DNA from: an uncultured Oscillospiraceae bacterium | GTDB lineage: Bacteria; Bacillota; Clostridia; UBA1381 | Reading direction: 5' to 3' | Length of the DNA stretch: 8,008 nucleotides | NCBI GenBank assembly: GCA_946531785.1 | Contig: CAMNAT010000079.1 | Location: 1-8,008 of the forward strand | Shown: in pieces, positions 1-5,760 of the stretch | How the letters are laid out: each line of letters opens with the position of its first letter | Position numbering within the stretch: position 1 is the stretch's first letter | The notes under the pieces: model-generated | What the model was told of the DNA's origin: nothing | What the model saw: only the letters and a program-made list of their open reading frames with translations | The model's database searches: none | Made by a program: the position numbers and the translations under genes

Positions 1-46
1 AGGGGGGTAGTTTACCCGAAGTCAAAATAACGGAGTTCACCCCCCT
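1..46. repeat. G6/C6 inverted repeat at window edge
   Basis: The arms AGGGGGGT (1-8) and ACCCCCCT (39-46) are perfect 8-bp inverted complements around a 30-nt centre. A smaller alternative hairpin, GGGTA (5-9) with TACCC (13-17), shares the left arm. The right arm is followed by AAAAA on the plus strand, and no T-run follows the left arm within the window, so it does not look like a standard terminator. It may be a dispersed palindromic repeat or the end of a small mobile element cut by the window edge. No target-site duplication can be checked. Confidence 0.4.
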
Positions 47-132
47 AAAAAGTCAGTGTTTAAGCTAATCTTACTTTTTTCATCTTTTTGTACATTAATG
101 ATATTTATCAAACTGCACTTATCTAAATATCT
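47..132. other. AT-rich gap downstream of the redox operon
   Basis: No reading frame is supported here. Just past the flavin reductase stop codon, GATATTTA (100-107) and TAAATATC (124-131) form an 8-bp AT-only inverted repeat with a 16-nt loop. On the minus strand it is not followed by a T-run, so it is at best a weak 3'-end signal for the operon. Confidence 0.3.
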
Positions 133-1134
133 TCATGCTCTTAGTTGCTCATCCGCCCAATGTGGATTTTTCAACAGCTCGCGCCCTATTCCGATTAAAT
201 CTGCTGAATTATTTTCAAGCAGTTTCTCTGCCTGAGCTGCTGTTTGCACTCCGCCTGTAAGCATAACGGGAACCCCAGCCGACTTTTTAATTTCCTCCGA
301 CATATCGCTGAAATATCCCGCTTTATTACTTGTCGGATGCGTATAGCGGCACATTCCGCCGGATATATCTACCATATCAACGCTCTCGTTTTCAAACACC
401 TTACACGCAAAAACGCTGTCCTCAATCGTACTGCCTCCCGCGCAGTAATCGCAGCCGCCAAGACGGACGGAAATCGGGAAGTCCCTTCCTACCTGTTTGC
501 GCACCTCTCTGATCACTTCCCTATGAACACGCAGCCTGTTTTCCAAGCTGCCACCGTATTCGTCGGTCCTTTTATTTGTAAGCGGTGAGTAAAACTGATT
601 AAGCAAATATGCGTGTGCGCTGTGTATTTCCACAGCGTCATAGCCTGCCTCCTTTGCCCGCCTTGCCGCCTGTCCAAACAGATATTCAATCTCTGCTATC
701 TCTTCTTTTGTAAGCTCCTCCGGCACAGTTCCATCGCCCATCATAGGCTTTGTAGGCAATATAACACCGCTTGCTGAAACAACTCTGCCGCCGTTTACAG
801 CAGACGGCGCGGCGCTTCCGGCATGATTTATCTGTGCCATTGCCTTTGTACCGTTTTGATGAATTGCGTCCGTCAGCTTTTTCAGTCCATCAATACAAGC
901 GTCGTCCGCAATAGATAGCTGCTTCGCCTTCGCCTTGCCCTGAAGTGTGATATAGCTATGCTCGGTTATTATCATTGATATATTTCCACCTTTGGCTCTT
1001 TCGCCGTAGTAATCGAGCATTTTCTGCGTTACATATCCGTCCTCCGTGTTTTGATATGTCGCAATCGGCGGCATTACAATACGGTTATGCAGTTCTAACT
1101 TGCCGAAATTTATAGGCTGTCTTACAATATCCAT
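133..1134 (-). CDS. Old Yellow Enzyme-family NADH:flavin oxidoreductase
   Basis: This is a single-domain FMN-dependent TIM-barrel reductase of 333 aa, the class that reduces activated C=C bonds of enones and other electrophiles with NAD(P)H in the cytoplasm. The family start is clear (QPINFGKLELHNRIVMPP, residues 6-23). AQINHAG lies at 100-106, the catalytic HSAHAYLLNQF block with its paired His at 171-181, RTDEYGGSLENR at 189-200, and the phosphate-binding GG plus GIGRELLKNP near 294-324. It lacks the Cys-rich Fe-S and FAD/NAD domains of the long 2,4-dienoyl-CoA reductase and enoate reductase forms. ATG at 1134 is preferred over the upstream GTG at 1146 because GAGG overlapping the preceding stop codon sits 6 nt before the ATG, and the protein then begins like its relatives. 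It is the last gene of a three-gene operon. The substrate is not predictable. Confidence 0.93.
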   Translation of the reverse strand: MDIVRQPINFGKLELHNRIVMPPIATYQNTEDGYVTQKMLDYYGERAKGGNISMIITEHSYITLQGKAKAKQLSIADDACIDGLKKLTDAIHQNGTKAMAQINHAGSAAPSAVNGGRVVSASGVILPTKPMMGDGTVPEELTKEEIAEIEYLFGQAARRAKEAGYDAVEIHSAHAYLLNQFYSPLTNKRTDEYGGSLENRLRVHREVIREVRKQVGRDFPISVRLGGCDYCAGGSTIEDSVFACKVFENESVDMVDISGGMCRYTHPTSNKAGYFSDMSEEIKKSAGVPVMLTGGVQTAAQAEKLLENNSADLIGIGRELLKNPHWADEQLRA

Positions 1135-1142
1135 ATCGCACC

Positions 1143-1769
1143 TCACATTCCGTAATACTTTTTCTCGTCGCCTACAGTTGTTTTAGCTGAATGTCCCGAA
1201 AGCAAAACCGTGCCAATGGGCAGTGTAAATATTTTTGTCATAATGCTGTTTACAAGCACCGTCTTATTGCCGCCGGGATAACTGTAGTTGCCTATACTGT
1301 GCTTGAAAATCGTGTCGCCCACAAACGCGGTTTTATCCTTTTCGCTGTAAAACACAACTGAGTCCTCCGTATGACCGGGCGTGTGGATTACCTTCAATGC
1401 AAAATCAGGATTTGTGCCGAGCTTAATTATATCGCCGTCCGCAAATTTTACGGCATTGTTTACAACGATATCCGGTCCGCAAAATGTTGACAGATTTATC
1501 TGCGGATTTAAAAGGTATTTATCGGACATCTCATGCGCGTAAACATCAATTGCTAACTGTGCCCGAATTCTATTTACCGCGCCGAAATGGTCAAAATGAC
1601 CGTGCGTTAAGAGTATTTTTTCGATTGTCCATTTTCTGTCTTTTATTATTCCGAGCAGTCTGTCCGCCTCCGCGCCGGGGTCTATTAAAAAGCCGTGGTT
1701 TGTGGTATCGTCTATATAGAAATAGCAGTTAGTTTCAAACGCACCTTTTACGGGAATTTCATATATCAT
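1143..1769 (-). CDS. MBL-fold metallo-hydrolase, glyoxalase II-like
   Basis: This 208-aa metallo-beta-lactamase-fold hydrolase has the full metal-binding set: THGHFDH at residues 55-61, H133 in HTPGHT, D152 in GDT, and H193 in SGHS. The stretch IGNYSYPGG followed by a C-terminal TTVGDEKK matches the small YcbL-like glyoxalase II group, which hydrolyses thioesters or related compounds; the actual substrate is unknown. The length is normal for this group and there is no signal peptide, so it is cytoplasmic. The start ATG overlaps the stop of the upstream thiol oxidoreductase by 4 nt (ATGA), with GAGG 7 nt before it. Its own stop lies 8 nt before the likely start of the flavin reductase. This tight packing implies translational coupling and a shared role in handling reactive thiol or carbonyl compounds (inference). 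Confidence 0.9.
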   Translation of the reverse strand: MIYEIPVKGAFETNCYFYIDDTTNHGFLIDPGAEADRLLGIIKDRKWTIEKILLTHGHFDHFGAVNRIRAQLAIDVYAHEMSDKYLLNPQINLSTFCGPDIVVNNAVKFADGDIIKLGTNPDFALKVIHTPGHTEDSVVFYSEKDKTAFVGDTIFKHSIGNYSYPGGNKTVLVNSIMTKIFTLPIGTVLLSGHSAKTTVGDEKKYYGM

Positions 1770-2485
1770 TTGTGATCCTCAATTCTGCATCCATCCGGTC
1801 CGCAGGACATACCGCCGCCGCTTTGCGCCGCCGCCTTAATTCGTTCCTCATTCTGTACCTGTCCGAGAGATGAGAGCATATCACGAGTTGACTGTGCGCC
1901 CGGTATCGCGTACTTGCCGTTTATGATAAAGAACGGTACGGAGTGTATACCATAGCTTGCGGCGGAGTATTCATCGTCCTCTACCTCATCTCTGAATTTG
2001 TCAGTTGAAAGCACCTCGTTTACCTCCGCTTCGTCCAAACCGCACTCAACACCGATTTTTCTTAAAAGTTCGTGGTTTGCAAGCTCCAGATTATCGGTAA
2101 AGTACGCCGCGAACAGACGTTCAATTACCTTATCCGTCAATTCGGGGTTTTTCTTGCTCTCGGCAAGCTTTGTAAGCCTGTGAGCGTCCATTGTGTTTGT
2201 GAACAGCGTTGTGGCATACTTGAAGTCAATACCCTCGCCTATACCAAGCTGCGAGATGTGTTCTATCCTGTCTGCCGCCGCTTCCTTACTTAAACCGTAC
2301 TTTTTTGCAAAGCGCGTCACTGTGTCGCTCTCGGCATGTTCGCCCGCTGTCGGGTCAAGCTGAAACGCTTTCATCTGTACCGAAACCGGCTCATCAGAAT
2401 TTAACAGCTTTATCGCTTTTTTAAGCCTTGCCTCACCAATATAGCAGTAAGGGCACGCATAGTCTGACCAATAAATGATTTCCAT
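1766..2485 (-). CDS. DsbA-family thiol oxidoreductase, FrnE-like
   Basis: This is a thioredoxin-fold protein of 239 aa with an inserted helical domain, as in FrnE/2-hydroxychromene-2-carboxylate isomerase-related DsbA proteins. The active site CPYC is at residues 11-14, right after the first strand. NTMDAHRL (97-104) is typical of the family, and the cis-proline loop SVPFF has P184. A second cysteine pair, CGPDGC (228-233), sits on a Gly-rich C-terminal tail; Deinococcus FrnE is known to carry such a CX4C motif besides CXXC. There is no signal peptide, so a cytoplasmic disulfide oxidoreductase/isomerase is likely. The start ATG has AAGGAG 8 nt upstream. It is the first gene of the minus-strand operon, downstream of the promoter overlapping that of the TetR regulator. 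The physiological partner is unknown. Confidence 0.9.
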   Translation of the reverse strand: MEIIYWSDYACPYCYIGEARLKKAIKLLNSDEPVSVQMKAFQLDPTAGEHAESDTVTRFAKKYGLSKEAAADRIEHISQLGIGEGIDFKYATTLFTNTMDAHRLTKLAESKKNPELTDKVIERLFAAYFTDNLELANHELLRKIGVECGLDEAEVNEVLSTDKFRDEVEDDEYSAASYGIHSVPFFIINGKYAIPGAQSTRDMLSSLGQVQNEERIKAAAQSGGGMSCGPDGCRIEDHK

Positions 2486-2524
2486 TTTTATCTCTCCTTA
2501 ATCGAATTATTAGAGCGTGTTCTA

Positions 2525-2554
2525 TTGACAAGTATAGCACTTTTGTGATACAAT
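2525..2554 (+). promoter_or_regulatory. Promoter of the TetR-family gene
   Basis: The -35 TTGACA (2525-2530) is a perfect consensus. The -10 TACAAT (2549-2554) follows after 18 nt. Transcription would start near 2561, giving a leader of about 30 nt before ATG 2593. Confidence 0.75.
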
Positions 2555-2559
2555 GTCAA
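2531..2559 (-). promoter_or_regulatory. Promoter of the FrnE-MBL-OYE operon
   Basis: On the minus strand, TTGACA (2559-2554) is followed 17 nt later by TATACT (2536-2531), an almost ideal housekeeping promoter. It overlaps the divergent TetR-gene promoter nearly completely: each -35 box lies beside or over the other promoter's -10 box. Confidence 0.75.
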
Positions 2560-2592
2560 TAACGAAATATAAAATTTTGAGGAGAAATTATA

Positions 2593-3207
2593 ATGAGAAA
2601 AAGAGGACGACCGTTTGACAGCGAACGAACTGAGAATAATAAGCAAAAAATTATTGATACGGCTGTGGAGCTTATTAAAAAGCATGGCGCGGATTACCTC
2701 ACTGTGCGTAATGTATGCGCCGCCGCCGATGTCGCGACGGGTACATTTTATCACTATTTTAAGAACAAGGACGATTTGTTGATGTACTTTGTGCGTGATA
2801 TTTCGTTCGGCGACTGCGAGCTGACCACTCCCCTTACCGATATTGCGGGCAGGATTTACGAGCTTTATATGAATTTGATTGAGCGCTATATGTCACTCGG
2901 CAAGGATTTTATGAAAAGCTTTTATACCACGAATAACAAGGCGCTTTCCGCATATATGAGCGAAGCGGACGGCAAATTTGCGGACGGAACGGTTATGGCG
3001 CGGAGCGAAACGGAAATGACCGCCGCGCTTGAAAACGGCATAATAAAAGAAGGTACAGACATTCACGCCGTTTGCGCGGACATCTGCACCATTGTTAAAG
3101 GCTGCGTTTTTGAGTGGTGTTTGTCTGATGGTGATATGGATATTAAAAACACAGTCAGAAGAATTATTGAAAGGTATTTAAAGGAAATAACTCTCCTTGA
3201 TATATGA
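2593..3207 (+). CDS. TetR/AcrR-family transcriptional regulator
   Basis: This is a 204-aa one-component repressor. The N-terminal TetR DNA-binding domain runs roughly over residues 15-65. The helix-turn-helix and following Tyr-rich helix are recognisable as LTVRNVCAAADVATGTFYHY (36-55), then FKNKDDLL. The C-terminal two thirds (about 70-200) is the all-helical ligand/dimer domain, too variable to predict a ligand; it contains four or more cysteines. The ATG has GAGGAG 8 nt upstream. It is divergent from the thiol oxidoreductase-hydrolase-flavin reductase operon and shares a palindromic promoter region with it, so autoregulation plus control of that operon is likely. The stop codon is only 4 nt from the stop of the convergent CdaR-type gene, with no terminator between. 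Confidence 0.92.
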   Translation: MRKRGRPFDSERTENNKQKIIDTAVELIKKHGADYLTVRNVCAAADVATGTFYHYFKNKDDLLMYFVRDISFGDCELTTPLTDIAGRIYELYMNLIERYMSLGKDFMKSFYTTNNKALSAYMSEADGKFADGTVMARSETEMTAALENGIIKEGTDIHAVCADICTIVKGCVFEWCLSDGDMDIKNTVRRIIERYLKEITLLDI

Positions 3208-3211
3208 ATTG

Positions 3212-4306
3212 TCATGCTTCACATTTATTACTTATCTTCAGCGCCAGATATAAAATAACAGCGTCACGAAAGCTTCTCGGATTATAACCGGATTTGGCAG
3301 CTATTTTATCGAGTTTGTACTGCATTGTGTTTTTGTGAATAAACAGTTCCCCGCTTGCTTTGCCAAGTGACGTTTGATTTTTATAATAAACCCCGAGTAT
3401 TCTTTTATCCTCCTCCGATAGTGATTTGGTAATTTTCTGAATATACGCACGCTGTGCATTTTCATGGATTGAGCCGAGCAGTATTTCTAAATCAAGGCTG
3501 TCAAAATCAGAAAAACACTCGTCACCTTGCTCAATGCCTTTTATCGCGATTTTTGCGTGTTCATATGAAATATGTAATCTGCCTATTTTCTGCGGCGAGC
3601 CAATACCGATTTTAAATATCGGCTTGTTTCCCTCGGCAAAATCAAAAAGAGTTTTAATAAACTGTTTGTGTGCAGACTCTGCAACAAGCGCGACATATTC
3701 ATTCGGATAAATATAGGAGCTTACTATCACCTGTTCGCTCGAAAGCACCATCTCTGCCTGATGTTCAATAAGTGAAACATTCATAATATTATAGCGCGGA
3801 TTCAGCTTTATAACTATAAGCTTCATATTTTGTTTTTTATCTATTTTAAGCTCCTCTATGCAACTGCTAAAGTAATCACGGTTTTCTATATTTCCGCTTA
3901 TCATTGCGCGGATAATATAGCTGTGTTTTTCCTTTATACTGCGATTTCTTTCCTCTATCTCCTGTTCACGGATCAAAAGCATGGTTATTCTAACCGCAAG
4001 CTTTGTATAACGTCGCACCTCATCGGGTTCGCCGCTTATACCTATTACCGCAATTATTTCATTTCTGTGGAATATGGGAATATTAACTCCCTTCCTTGTA
4101 CCGCCGTAAGTCTCGTCATTGTGAACCTCAATAACCTCTCCCGTTTTTGCGGCTTCAAAACCGATTTCGTGAAAATCCCCGACTCTGTTTTCGTCTGTAC
4201 TTGCAAATATTATACCCTTTTTGTCGATGAAATTTATCCCGTGTCCGCATACCTCCTCGACTGTGTTTATTATTTGTTTTGCAAGCGTCCTGTCAATATT
4301 TCGCAT
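3212..4306 (-). CDS. CdaR-type sugar-diacid utilisation regulator
   Basis: This 364-aa protein resembles the CdaR/SdaR activators of glycerate, galactarate and glucarate use. The N-terminal diacid-recognition domain spans about residues 1-135 (ISGEPDEVRRYTKLAVR near 90-105 is typical). A GGDEF-like/linker middle follows, and a PucR-type helix-turn-helix ends the protein (LGKASGELFIHKNTMQYKLD, about 314-333, then SGYNPRSFRDAVILYLAL). ATG 4306 is chosen because AAGAGGTG (4320-4313) ends 6 nt before it; ATG 4312 or GTG 4315 would sit on or against that ribosome site. It is divergent from glycerate kinase and the permease, which it probably activates in response to glycerate or a related acid. 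The last 4 nt gap before the convergent TetR gene leaves no room for a terminator. Confidence 0.88.
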   Translation of the reverse strand: MRNIDRTLAKQIINTVEEVCGHGINFIDKKGIIFASTDENRVGDFHEIGFEAAKTGEVIEVHNDETYGGTRKGVNIPIFHRNEIIAVIGISGEPDEVRRYTKLAVRITMLLIREQEIEERNRSIKEKHSYIIRAMISGNIENRDYFSSCIEELKIDKKQNMKLIVIKLNPRYNIMNVSLIEHQAEMVLSSEQVIVSSYIYPNEYVALVAESAHKQFIKTLFDFAEGNKPIFKIGIGSPQKIGRLHISYEHAKIAIKGIEQGDECFSDFDSLDLEILLGSIHENAQRAYIQKITKSLSEEDKRILGVYYKNQTSLGKASGELFIHKNTMQYKLDKIAAKSGYNPRSFRDAVILYLALKISNKCEA

Positions 4307-4327
4307 ATCCATCACCTCTTAGGTTTT

Positions 4328-4356
4328 AGTATAACATTTTGGCAGTGCGCAGTCAA
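4328..4356 (-). promoter_or_regulatory. Promoter of the CdaR-type gene
   Basis: On the minus strand, TTGACT (4356-4351) and TATACT (4333-4328) are 17 nt apart, a near-consensus promoter. Transcription would begin near 4321, just upstream of the AAGAGGTG ribosome site. Confidence 0.7.
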
Positions 4357-4362
4357 TAACTA

Positions 4363-4380
4363 TTTGTTATATATAACAAA
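4363..4380. promoter_or_regulatory. Perfect 18-bp palindrome, candidate CdaR operator
   Basis: TTTGTTATATATAACAAA is its own reverse complement. It lies 6 nt upstream of the -35 box of the CdaR-type gene, a position usual for an activator, and about 70-90 nt upstream of the kinase promoter. A half-site copy, TATAACA, occurs at 4330-4336 over the -10 of the CdaR-type gene. The adjacent CdaR-type protein is the obvious candidate to bind it (inference). Confidence 0.55.
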
Positions 4381-4419
4381 ATATAATTAAAATTTATTTA
4401 TTATCTATTATCTGTACCA

Positions 4420-4453
4420 TTGTATATAAAGCTCTTGTATGCTAAAATATAAT
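4420..4453 (+). promoter_or_regulatory. Probable promoter of glycerate kinase-permease operon
   Basis: TTGTAT (4420-4425) and TAAAAT (4443-4448) are 17 nt apart. A perfect TATAAT (4448-4453) overlaps but has no good -35 at the right distance. The poor -35 fits a promoter that needs an activator. Confidence 0.5.
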
Positions 4454-4488
4454 CAACAAATAAATCAAAAAGAAAGAAGGTATGTGAA

Positions 4489-5628
4489 ATGAAAGCAGTA
4501 ATTGCAATCGACTCTTTAAAGGGCAGTCTCACATCAATGGAAGCAGGCTATGCGATAGCGGACGGAATACGCAGAGCTTACCCTGACACTGAAACGGTCG
4601 TCAGACCTCTTGCGGACGGCGGCGAGGGAACGGTTGACGCGCTTGTTGAGGGTATGAACGGAAGTATGCAGGAAATCACTGTAAATGACTCACTTGGCAG
4701 ACCTGTAAGCGCAAAATACGGCATTATTGAGAGCAGCAAAACGGCGATAATAGAAATGTCCGCAGCGGCGGGTATTACACTTGTGTCAAGCAGCGAAAGA
4801 AATCCTTTGAACACAACAACCTACGGTGTTGGCGAAATGATTAAGGACGCTATTTCAAAAGGCTGCCGTGAGTTTATCGTCGGCATAGGCGGCAGTGCGA
4901 CAAATGACGGCGGTGTAGGTATGCTTCAGGCTTTGGGATTTGGTATGCTTGATAAGTCGGGTAATCAGGTTGCTTTCGGCGCAAAGGGGCTTAAGGATTT
5001 GGAAACGATAACCGATACAAATGTAATTCCCGAACTCAAAGACTGCCGTTTCCATATTGCCTGCGATGTTACAAATCCGCTGTGCGGCGATAATGGCTGC
5101 AGCGCGGTGTATGGTCCGCAGAAGGGCGCGGACGCTTCAATGATTATGAATATGGATAAGTGGCTTTCATACTATGCCGCGCTCACGCGCGAAAAGTACC
5201 CGAAGGCTGACCCAAAGTTCCCCGGAACAGGCGCGGCCGGCGGTATGGGATTTGCGTTTCTCTCATATACAAACGCATCGCTTGAAGCGGGCATTGATTT
5301 GATACTTAAAGAAACAAGACTTGAGGAATACATAAAAGACGCGGATGTTGTTATCACCGGCGAGGGACGGCTTGATTTCCAGACAGCTATGGGTAAGGCT
5401 CCTGTGGGTGTGGCAAAGCTGGCAAAGAAGTATGATATTCCCGTTATCGCGTTTGCCGGCAGCGTCACAAAGGACGCGACGGAGTGTAACAAAAACGGCA
5501 TTGACGCGTTCTTCCCAATTCTTCGCGGAATATGCACACTTGATGAGGCGATGAACTCTGATAACGCAAGAGCGAATATGACGGATACTGTAGAGCAGGT
5601 ATTTAGAACAATTAGGGCGTTTAAGTAA
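4489..5628 (+). CDS. Glycerate kinase (GK type 1)
   Basis: This 379-aa cytoplasmic kinase transfers phosphate from ATP to D-glycerate, giving 2- or 3-phosphoglycerate for lower glycolysis (the GlxK/GarK family usually makes the 2-phospho form). The family blocks are intact: MKAVIAIDSLKGSLTS at the N-terminus, RPLADGGEGTVDAL (39-52), VGIGGSATNDGGVGMLQALG (131-150), CDVTNPLCGDNGCSAVYGPQ (192-211), PGTGAAGGMGFAF (245-257), and VVITGEGRLDFQTAMGKAP (287-305). The length is normal for the family and nothing is broken. The start ATG has GAAGG 8 nt upstream. It is followed on the same strand by a GntP-type permease and faces a divergent CdaR-type regulator, the classic arrangement for an inducible glycerate or sugar-acid uptake and use locus. 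Confidence 0.95.
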   Translation: MKAVIAIDSLKGSLTSMEAGYAIADGIRRAYPDTETVVRPLADGGEGTVDALVEGMNGSMQEITVNDSLGRPVSAKYGIIESSKTAIIEMSAAAGITLVSSSERNPLNTTTYGVGEMIKDAISKGCREFIVGIGGSATNDGGVGMLQALGFGMLDKSGNQVAFGAKGLKDLETITDTNVIPELKDCRFHIACDVTNPLCGDNGCSAVYGPQKGADASMIMNMDKWLSYYAALTREKYPKADPKFPGTGAAGGMGFAFLSYTNASLEAGIDLILKETRLEEYIKDADVVITGEGRLDFQTAMGKAPVGVAKLAKKYDIPVIAFAGSVTKDATECNKNGIDAFFPILRGICTLDEAMNSDNARANMTDTVEQVFRTIRAFK

Positions 5629-5629
5629 A

Positions 5630-5734
5630 AGACTGGATAAAATCGCCCATAGCACCACTTTTTTGCCGAGGGCAGTACACGCGTACGGCACCATCGGCCG
5701 CAAAGCGGCACTCTGAACGATTTTCTCTCAGTCT
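5630..5734. repeat. 105-nt inverted-repeat element between kinase and permease
   Basis: The ends pair: AGACTG (5630-5635) with CAGTCT (5729-5734), then, after a 3x4 internal loop, AAAATCG (5639-5645) with CGATTTT (5718-5724). The inside holds further stems: TGCCG (5664-5668) with CGGCA (5686-5690), and GCCGC (5697-5701) with GCGGC (5705-5709) around AAA. It is more GC-rich than the rest of the intergenic sequence and nearly fills the gap. It could be a small non-autonomous palindromic repeat (MITE-like) or a structured intercistronic RNA that tunes permease expression. Only one copy is present in this window, so a dispersed-repeat nature is inference. Confidence 0.5.
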
Positions 5735-5745
5735 GTAACTAATTG

Positions 5746-5752
5746 AAGGAGG
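5746..5752 (+). promoter_or_regulatory. Ribosome-binding site deciding the permease start
   Basis: AAGGAGG lies 8 nt before GTG 5761. The longer in-frame TTG at 5743 overlaps or precedes this site and so cannot be the one it serves. Confidence 0.85.
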
Positions 5753-5760
5753 TATTCAAA

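Larger units (their letters stand above)
2524..2560. promoter_or_regulatory. 37-bp imperfect palindrome, candidate TetR operator
   Basis: ATTGACA (2524-2530) mirrors TGTCAAT (2554-2560), GTAT (2532-2535) mirrors ATAC (2548-2551), and CAC (2538-2540) mirrors GTG (2545-2547) around TTTT. Fourteen base pairs match, with small bulges. Part of the symmetry comes from the two facing -35 boxes, but the inner matches do not need to be there for promoter function. A dimeric TetR-family protein made from the adjacent gene would be the natural ligand (inference). Binding here would block both promoters. Confidence 0.6.
2486..2592. promoter_or_regulatory. Divergent regulatory region of redox operon and tetR gene
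   Basis: This 107-nt spacer separates the thiol oxidoreductase gene (minus) from the TetR-family gene (plus). It contains both promoters, a palindromic candidate operator, and both ribosome sites: AAGGAG on the minus strand before 2485, and GAGGAG at 2579-2584 on the plus strand, 8 nt before ATG 2593. All transcription signals are concentrated in 2524-2560. Confidence 0.75.
4307..4488. promoter_or_regulatory. Divergent regulatory region of cdaR-like gene and glycerate kinase
   Basis: This is an AT-rich region of about 180 nt between the CdaR-type gene and glycerate kinase. It holds a strong minus-strand promoter, a perfect 18-bp palindrome, a weaker plus-strand promoter, and the kinase ribosome site (GAAGG, 4476-4480, 8 nt before ATG 4489). 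A tandem TTATCTA/TTATCT lies at 4400-4412. No catabolite-response (cre) consensus was recognised. Confidence 0.65.

Noticed and set aside
100..131. AT-only hairpin after the flavin reductase as an intrinsic terminator
   Set aside because: The stem has no G-C-rich core and no T-run follows on the minus strand; it is kept only as a weak possibility in the gap entry.
2488..2754. 88-aa minus-strand frame between the thiol oxidoreductase and TetR genes
   Set aside because: It overlaps the TetR helix-turn-helix coding region and both promoters, with no ribosome site or homology visible.
3830..4390. 186-aa plus-strand frame opposite the CdaR-type gene
   Set aside because: It is antisense to a recognisable regulator, rich in Tyr/Cys/Phe as expected from a reversed AT-rich frame, and runs through the divergent promoter region.
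4400..4440. Short direct repeats (TTATCTA/TTATCT and two TTGTAT copies) as regulator binding sites
   Set aside because: They are too short and AT-rich to distinguish from chance in this region; the 18-bp palindrome is a much stronger candidate.
5172..5711. Long minus-strand reading frames (179 and 146 aa) across the end of the glycerate kinase gene and the following spacer
   Set aside because: They lie opposite a well-conserved kinase with all its family motifs. They have no ribosome site or family resemblance, and their starts fall in the inverted-repeat element, so they are shadow frames.
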